Source: an uncultured Spartobacteria bacterium (GTDB lineage Bacteria > Verrucomicrobiota > Verrucomicrobiia > Chthoniobacterales > UBA6821). Taken from it: DNA of 38,728 nt. Each line of letters opens with the position of its first letter. Within the stretch, counting starts at the first letter, position 1. The DNA is taken from the NCBI GenBank assembly GCA_903933015.1, contig CAIZIQ010000021.1, positions 1 to 38,728 on the forward strand, written 5' to 3'. This document shows, one piece after another, positions 33,468 through 38,728 of the stretch. The notes beneath the pieces are model-generated. The model was not told where the DNA came from. It searched no databases and was given only the letters and a program-made list of their open reading frames with translations. Made by a program: the position numbers and the translations under genes.

Positions 33468-34574
33468 ATGACAACCAAGAAAAAAGCCACGAAAGCAGCC
33501 AAGGCCACGGTCAAACCCTCACTCAAAAAGGCATCGAAAAGCTCCTACGCCCAGGCCGGAGTCGATGTGAATCTCGGCAACCGGGTCAAGTCGGGCATCG
33601 GCGCCCTGGTACGACCCACGCACGGAGCCGAAGTCCTCGGAGGCATCGGGGGATTCGGAGGTCTCTTCCGTCCTGATTTCAAGAAGCGTGGCATCAAGGA
33701 CCCCGTCCTGGTCTCGAGTGTCGATGGTGTGGGCACGAAGCTGAAGATCGCTTTCGCCACCGACAAGCACGACACGATCGGCGCCGACCTGGTCAACCAC
33801 TGCGTCAACGACATCGCCGTCACCGGTGCCCGCCCTCTCTTCTTCCTCGACTACATCGCGGCGGCGAAGCTCGATCCCCGCGTCATGAAGGAGATCATCA
33901 CGGGTCTCTCCAAGGCCTGCAAGGAGTCCGGTTGCGCCCTCATCGGCGGTGAGACCGCCCAGATGCCCGGGCTCTATGGTGAAGGTGAATACGATCTCGC
34001 CGGCTCCATCACGGGCATTGTGGACCGCAAGGATCTCCTCGATGGCAGCCGGGTGAAGGTCGGCGACGCTCTTGTCGGACTCCCCTCCAACGGACTTCAC
34101 ACCAACGGCTACTCTCTGGCCCGCAAGGTGCTCTTCGACCTGCTCGGGCTGGAACTTTCCGATCGCCCCGCAGGGCTTGGCTCGACCATCCAAGCCGAGC
34201 TCCTCAAGGTCCATCGCAGCTATCTGCCGGCCTTTGAGACGCTTCACAAGATGAAAGGCAAGCCGCTCCATGCAGCAGCCCACATCACCGGGGGAGGCTT
34301 GATCGACAATCTCCCCCGCATTCTCCCCAAGGGATGCGACGCCGTGATCGATCCCCGCTCCTGGAAGGTCCCCGCGATCTTCGGCATCATTGGTCGGGGC
34401 GGGAATGTGGATCCGCTCGAGATGTACCAGGTCTTCAACATGGGTATCGGCATGGTGCTCGTGGTTCCCGGAAAGGAAGGCGCCGCCCTTGCCAAGAAAC
34501 TCGGAGGCAAAGTCATCGGCTCGGTCACCAAGGGAACCGGAATCGTCCGGTTCGATCCCCAACCGGGAAAGTAA
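33468..34574 (+). CDS. purM: Phosphoribosylformylglycinamidine cyclo-ligase
   Basis: ATP-dependent AIR synthetase, the fifth purine step. It has 368 residues. Family signatures are SYAQAGVDVNLGNR, VSSVDGVGTKLKIAF, VNHCVNDIAVTGARPLFFLD, ALIGGETAQMPGLYGEGEYD, GLPSNGLHTNGYSLARKV and HITGGGLIDNLPRIL. An extra N-terminal tail of about 26 residues is almost only Lys, Ala, Thr and Ser (TTKKKATKAAKATVK...), not found in standard PurM. It may be disordered or bind nucleic acid or acidic partners; the alternative is a wrong start, but no better one lies before SSYAQAG. Confidence 0.95.
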   Translation: MTTKKKATKAAKATVKPSLKKASKSSYAQAGVDVNLGNRVKSGIGALVRPTHGAEVLGGIGGFGGLFRPDFKKRGIKDPVLVSSVDGVGTKLKIAFATDKHDTIGADLVNHCVNDIAVTGARPLFFLDYIAAAKLDPRVMKEIITGLSKACKESGCALIGGETAQMPGLYGEGEYDLAGSITGIVDRKDLLDGSRVKVGDALVGLPSNGLHTNGYSLARKVLFDLLGLELSDRPAGLGSTIQAELLKVHRSYLPAFETLHKMKGKPLHAAAHITGGGLIDNLPRILPKGCDAVIDPRSWKVPAIFGIIGRGGNVDPLEMYQVFNMGIGMVLVVPGKEGAALAKKLGGKVIGSVTKGTGIVRFDPQPGK

Positions 34575-34610
34575 CGCTCCACGCACGCATCAAAATCCCG
34601 CAAGGCCTTC

Positions 34611-35609
34611 ATGAGCGAGGAACCCCAGAATCCCGCGGGACACCGGAAGGCGCTGGGCGTCGGCTTGGGTGCGGGATTGCTCGGGGCTCTTGCGTTGGCC
34701 GTTCGCTACGGATGGCGGAGTACTCTCCGCAGCATCATCCCGGACACGATCTCTCCGGCAGTCTTTGCGACACGCGTCGCCGACACCTCCGCGGGGGAGA
34801 TCGTCTACCATACGGCCGACAGCCAGACTCCGGGTCCTCCACTGCTGTTCCTGCACGGAGTCTTCCCGGGGGCATCCTCCTTCGAGTGGTCCAGAATCTA
34901 CCCGAAGTTTGCGGAAAGCTGGCGGGTTCTCGTCCCGGACATGATCGGATTCGGCGAATCCCAGCGACCCAATCCTCCCGCCACCGCCGAGGAGCAGGTG
35001 CGCTCTCTCGCCGAATTCCTCGATGAGACCGTGCCCGGCCAGGGAGCCGTGATCGTGGCCTCGGGACTGAGCTCCAATATCGCCCTGCTCTTCGCCTCCC
35101 GGTATCCGGAGAAGGCGCTGAAAGTGATTCTCTGGATGCCCGACATCGCGCTCGGCAAGGCGAACCCGTCGCGCGGGTGGCACCGGCTCGGATGGTTTCC
35201 CCGCCTTGCACGGTTGGTCTACCGCTACCAACTCTCCACAGAATCCTTTCTCCGTGCCTGGCTTCTCCGTTCAGGCTTCGTCACCGAGGGACCCGGCCTT
35301 GAGGAATGCCTCACGGTCATCTCCTCCACCGCAACCCAGTACGGCGCGGAGCATTCCTTCCTCGCCCAATGCTCCAAGAGCTACTGGCGGAGCCTGCGCA
35401 CGGGTCTGAGAAATCTCGCCTCACCCGTTTCCGTGATCCTCGCCATCGGCTCTGATAAGGACTCCTCGGCGGCAATCCATGATCTCCGCCCACTGGTGAG
35501 CCGCTTCTCCATCGTGGAGATCACGGCGCAGGGCCAGCTCGCCCCGCTGGCGGAACCGGAATCCGTCGCCGCCGCGATCGAGATCGAACTGCTGACGCCG
35601 AATCCCTGA
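34611..35609 (+). CDS. Alpha/beta-hydrolase-fold protein with an N-terminal membrane anchor
   Basis: A 332-residue protein. A hydrophobic helix at about residues 15-32 (LGVGLGAGLLGALALAVRYG) is followed by the hydrolase core: oxyanion HG in LLFLHGVFPGASSFEWS, strand VLVPDMIGFGESQRP, and nucleophile region VASGLSSNIALLFA (GxSxN instead of GxSxG). The C-terminal His motif usually reads GHxPxxExP; here it is GQLAPLAEPE, without the His. Activity is therefore doubtful, but dehalogenase or ketoreductase functions cannot be excluded. It is 36 bp after purM and 60 bp before argA, in one plus-strand run. Confidence 0.75.
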   Translation: MSEEPQNPAGHRKALGVGLGAGLLGALALAVRYGWRSTLRSIIPDTISPAVFATRVADTSAGEIVYHTADSQTPGPPLLFLHGVFPGASSFEWSRIYPKFAESWRVLVPDMIGFGESQRPNPPATAEEQVRSLAEFLDETVPGQGAVIVASGLSSNIALLFASRYPEKALKVILWMPDIALGKANPSRGWHRLGWFPRLARLVYRYQLSTESFLRAWLLRSGFVTEGPGLEECLTVISSTATQYGAEHSFLAQCSKSYWRSLRTGLRNLASPVSVILAIGSDKDSSAAIHDLRPLVSRFSIVEITAQGQLAPLAEPESVAAAIEIELLTPNP

Positions 35610-35669
35610 CTAGGCACATGATAAATTGATTGCGCCACCCAGAGCACCCGTCACACCATCCGATATTCC

Positions 35670-36965
35670 GTGAACGTTTCCGACCTCAGAGAAATCCTCC
35701 AGTATGTTCCCCGCTTCCGCGAGCGGATCTTCGTGATCGCCGTGGACGGTGCGGTGGCCGCCTCGGAGAACTTCCCCAACATCCTGCTGGATCTGGCCGT
35801 CCTGCGCTCACTCAGCGTGCGGGTCGTTCTGGTCCACGGCGCAAGCCACCAGATCGAGGAGCTTGCAAAAAAGCGTGGCATCTCGGTGACCAACAGCGAC
35901 GGGACGGGCATCACCAACGATGCGACCCTCGAACTGGCGATCGATGCAGCAATACGGCTCACCAACGGGATCATGGAGGGGCTCTCCGCGGTCGATCTGC
36001 GCGCCGCCTACGCCAACGCGATCATCGCCCATCCGGCCGGCATTCTCGGCGGAACCGACCAACTCTTCACCGGGCGGGTGGAGCGCGTCGACAACCATGC
36101 GCTGGAACTCCTCCTCAAGGAGGGGATCATTCCTGTCATCCCTCCCCTGGGATTCGACGGGGAGGGGCGCACCTACCGCGTCAACTCGGATGGAATCGCC
36201 CTTGAGGTGGCCGAGGCGCTGCATGCGGCAAAGATCATTTTTCTGGGAGCAGACGAGGTCGTGGGCGGAACCCATCCACTGCCGCGTCAGCTCTCGATCG
36301 ATGAGTCCGAGGATCTGATCAAGAAGCTCCGTGCCTCGGGAGGCCCCACCGGACTGATTTCCAAAATCGAATGCGCCGCCCGTGCCTGCCGCGGCGGCGT
36401 GCCACGCGCCCACCTGCTTGATGGTCGCATCAACGAGGCGTTACTCACCGAGATCTTCAGCCACGAGGGGTCGGGAACAATGGTCTATTCCAACGAATAC
36501 CAGCAGATCCGCCGCATCTTCAAAAAGGATGTCCGTTCCGTGATGACCCTGATCCGCCAGTCGGTAGAGGACGAAGAGATCGCCCGGAGGACCCGTGCCG
36601 ACATCCTATCCCGGATCGAGGATTACTGGATCCTGGAGGTCGACAGGACTCCGATCGCCTGTGTCGCACTCCATGTCGACCAAGAGCACTCCCTTGCGGA
36701 GATGGCATGCCTCTACGTGAGCAAGGCCCATGAAAACAAGGGTTACGGACGCAAGTTGATGGCCTTCGCAGAGAATCTGGCCAAGGAAAAAGGCGTTGAA
36801 AAAATCTATGCCCTTTCGACCCGGGCGGTGAATTACCTGCAGCAGAAAGGCGGCTACACCGAGGCCGACGCAGGGATCCTCCCCGAGCAGCGTCGCCTGC
36901 GTTACGAGGGAAGCGGCCGGAACTCCAAAATTCTGGTGAAGGAACTTCGTCCGAAGCTTTCCTGA
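35670..36965 (+). CDS. argA: N-acetylglutamate synthase (amino-acid kinase-GNAT fusion)
   Basis: First step of arginine synthesis, acetylating glutamate. Its 431 residues combine an amino-acid kinase-like domain (about 1-280, including VVLVHGASHQIEELAKKRGI, VNSDGIALEVAEALHAAK and HLLDGRINEALLTEIFSHEG) with a GNAT domain (about 290-431). The GNAT motif is MACLYVSKAHENKGYGRKLM, and REGSTRAVNYLQQKGG-type residues ALSTRAVNYLQQKGG follow. The RVHLLDGR and HEGSGTM segments match the bacterial ArgA pattern. The start is GTG at 35670. It is in the purF-to-symporter run. Confidence 0.93.
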   Translation: MNVSDLREILQYVPRFRERIFVIAVDGAVAASENFPNILLDLAVLRSLSVRVVLVHGASHQIEELAKKRGISVTNSDGTGITNDATLELAIDAAIRLTNGIMEGLSAVDLRAAYANAIIAHPAGILGGTDQLFTGRVERVDNHALELLLKEGIIPVIPPLGFDGEGRTYRVNSDGIALEVAEALHAAKIIFLGADEVVGGTHPLPRQLSIDESEDLIKKLRASGGPTGLISKIECAARACRGGVPRAHLLDGRINEALLTEIFSHEGSGTMVYSNEYQQIRRIFKKDVRSVMTLIRQSVEDEEIARRTRADILSRIEDYWILEVDRTPIACVALHVDQEHSLAEMACLYVSKAHENKGYGRKLMAFAENLAKEKGVEKIYALSTRAVNYLQQKGGYTEADAGILPEQRRLRYEGSGRNSKILVKELRPKLS

Positions 36966-36993
36966 GCAGGGAAGTTCAGGACGCTTCAGACCG

Positions 36994-38577
36994 ATGCCCT
37001 CGCTCCTCCACCGGGGATTCTGGATCGATGCAGCCGTCATCCTCGCCTACTTCGCCCTGATCGTCTGGGTTGGCCTGCGTGCCGGACGAGGTAACACCAC
37101 GCTGAAGGAGTTCGCCCTCGGCGGGCGATCAATCCCATGGTGGGCGGTTCTGGCCTCGATTGTGGCGGCGGAGACAAGTGCGGCAACTTTTCTCGGGACA
37201 CCCGCCGAGGGGTACAAGACCCGTGCTTTTTTCTACGGCCAACTCGCGATCGGCACCGTGATCGCACGCGTTGTCATCGCCTTCACGTTCATCGGCCCTT
37301 ACTACAAGTATGGCGTCGAGAGCATCTATGAGTTCCTGACCGTGCGCTTCGGCCCACGCACCAAGAATGCTGCCAGCGGGATCTTCCTCTTCACCCGTGT
37401 CCTGGGAATCGGAGTGAGGCTCTATCTGGGAGGGGCGTTCCTGGGGGTTGTCTGGCGTCATCTGCACCCCGGAGCACCGGTGCCCCTCACCGTCTATTTC
37501 TGGGGCATCCTCTTCGTGACGCTCGTCACCACCGCCTACACGATCGTTGGAGGAATCAAGGCCGTCGTCTGGACCGACCTGATCCAGGCAACCCTGATGC
37601 TAGGCTCCGTGGCATTTGTCATTTGCTTTCTCGTTGGACATCTGGGCGGGGTGGGCGCTGTCGGTACCGCTCTGGGAGGCTGGAATAGCCTGCAGTGGAT
37701 CCAGGTGGGTTGGGACGGATCACTGCCCTTCGGAAAGGCGCTCTCGGCAATGCTTTCCGAACCCTACACGATCTTTGCGGCCATCATCGGCTCGACCTTC
37801 TTCACCATGGCGACCCATGGCACGGATCAGGATATGGTCCAGAGACTCCTCACCGCTCCCGACATCAGGCGTTCCCGCCTATCCCTTATTCTGAGCGGAC
37901 TGGCTGACATCCCCATCGCCCTGGCCTTTCTGTCGATCGGGATCCTGCTCTGGCTCTATTACCGCGGAACTCACGGAGCACTGCCGGATATCCCGGACAA
38001 CGAGATCTTGCCGGAGTTCATCGTCGCCCACATGCCCGTGGGTCTCCGGGGACTGATCGTGGCGGGTGTCTTCGCCACGATGATGGGATCCACCTCCGCC
38101 GCCCTGAACGCCCTGGCCACAAGCTTCACCGCCGACTTTTACCTCCCCTATATCAACCCCGGGGCAGACGATCGCACCTCGGTCCGCACCGCAAGGATCG
38201 CCACCTTGGTCTTTGGCCTCCTGATGGTGGGTGTCGGCACGTTGGCAGCCTATTCGGTCCTCAAGGATCCTCACCTCACGATCATCCCGATTGCGATCGG
38301 CATCCTCGGCTACACCTACGGCTCTCTGCTCGGCATCTTCCTGCTCGGCATGCTTTCGACGCGGAGGGGAAATGATCGGACAAATGTCGCCGCGATGCTC
38401 TGCGGCATTCTTGCGGTATTCTTCCTAGGTAAGGTTCATTTGCCCGGCATTGTCGACTTCGGGCACTGGATGCCCACCTGGTGGCCAGAGATTGCTTGGC
38501 CCTGGTATGTTCTCATCGGCTGCACCACGACCCTGCTGTTTGCCGCGCCATTCCGGAGCCCCAAGCTAGCGGAGTAG
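36994..38577 (+). CDS. Sodium:solute symporter (SSS family)
   Basis: A 527-residue secondary transporter with about 13 hydrophobic helices. Features are the N-terminal helix WIDAAVILAYFALIVWVGL, LGGRSIPWWAVLASIVAAETSA, TAYTIVGGIKAVVWTDLIQA (a well-conserved family block), DQDMVQRLLTAPDIRRSRLS and GVFATMMGSTSAALNALATS. The last motif corresponds to the Ser/Ala-rich Na+ site on helix 9. Substrate is not readable; sugars, sialic acid or nucleoside-type members exist. It starts 28 bp after argA and ends the run. The remaining 38578-38728 shows no gene. Confidence 0.9.
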   Translation: MPSLLHRGFWIDAAVILAYFALIVWVGLRAGRGNTTLKEFALGGRSIPWWAVLASIVAAETSAATFLGTPAEGYKTRAFFYGQLAIGTVIARVVIAFTFIGPYYKYGVESIYEFLTVRFGPRTKNAASGIFLFTRVLGIGVRLYLGGAFLGVVWRHLHPGAPVPLTVYFWGILFVTLVTTAYTIVGGIKAVVWTDLIQATLMLGSVAFVICFLVGHLGGVGAVGTALGGWNSLQWIQVGWDGSLPFGKALSAMLSEPYTIFAAIIGSTFFTMATHGTDQDMVQRLLTAPDIRRSRLSLILSGLADIPIALAFLSIGILLWLYYRGTHGALPDIPDNEILPEFIVAHMPVGLRGLIVAGVFATMMGSTSAALNALATSFTADFYLPYINPGADDRTSVRTARIATLVFGLLMVGVGTLAAYSVLKDPHLTIIPIAIGILGYTYGSLLGIFLLGMLSTRRGNDRTNVAAMLCGILAVFFLGKVHLPGIVDFGHWMPTWWPEIAWPWYVLIGCTTTLLFAAPFRSPKLAE

Positions 38578-38728
38578 GAGTCTGACATAAAATTCCGATG
38601 GCTGGGTCAAGAGTTTTCGGGAATCCCAGGTGAAATAAAAAGGGGGGCAGTCGGCAATTCTGCTTGAGGAAGGAATCGGCCATTTTTTATTCTGTTCCTC
38701 CCCCAAAAGTCTCCAGCCTCTTGAAATC

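Overview
The window reads as ordinary chromosome of a GC-rich, Gram-negative-type bacterium. Gene content and order fit the Verrucomicrobiota / PVC group best: a serine-palmitoyltransferase-type lipid operon, a clpS-DUF2017-recO block, periplasmic L,D-transpeptidases, an RlpA lipoprotein and secreted plant-polysaccharide hydrolases. This placement is inferred from gene content alone; no 16S gene is present. Almost no start codon I checked has a Shine-Dalgarno-like sequence in front of it.

Layout. 1-5282 (minus): rplK-rplA-rplJ-rplL-rpoB, with rpoB cut by the window edge and with no nusG/secE ahead of rplK. 5474-6064 (plus): yqgE. 6073-9460 (minus): three genes that match the known bacterial ceramide route, namely a serine palmitoyltransferase, a GNAT-like ceramide synthase and an SDR ceramide reductase. 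9557-9630: tRNA-Pro. 9691-11972 (minus): phosphoglucomutase and YbjQ. 12027-15046: an ABC-2 permease, two tandem L,D-transpeptidases and hemB. 15169-15244: tRNA-Glu(UUC), followed by repeats of its own 3' end, small hairpins and a GH28 polygalacturonase-like gene. 17117-20660 (minus): a tightly coupled operon ybeY - unknown - clpS - DUF2017 - recO - GH8 glycosidase. 20687-21071: a 19-bp direct repeat enclosing a structured element duplicated in tandem. 21172-22740: two DoxX-like membrane proteins and an AT-rich HEWLH metallopeptidase-like gene. 22853-26611: metH. 26674-29335: a degenerate esterase, a DUF6580-like membrane protein, rlpA and a methyltransferase. 29452-31068: a small AT-rich island between a duplicated tRNA-Gln 3' end and the intact tRNA-Gln(CUG). 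31165-38577: a GNAT gene, then a plus-strand run purF-purM-hydrolase-argA-sodium symporter.

The most interesting parts are non-coding or accessory. (1) The structured element at 20757-21054 contains two 37-nt copies that differ only by transitions; four pairs of these differences compensate each other in predicted stems. A related hairpin-plus-tail occurs at 15439-15468, again with compensatory changes. This points to a dispersed structured repeat family or RNA. (2) The ceramide operon has a 146-bp out-of-frame overlap between its first two genes. (3) Both tRNA genes that encode their own CCA (Glu and Gln) carry duplicated 3' ends downstream, as expected of integration sites, and small accessory segments lie between the copies.
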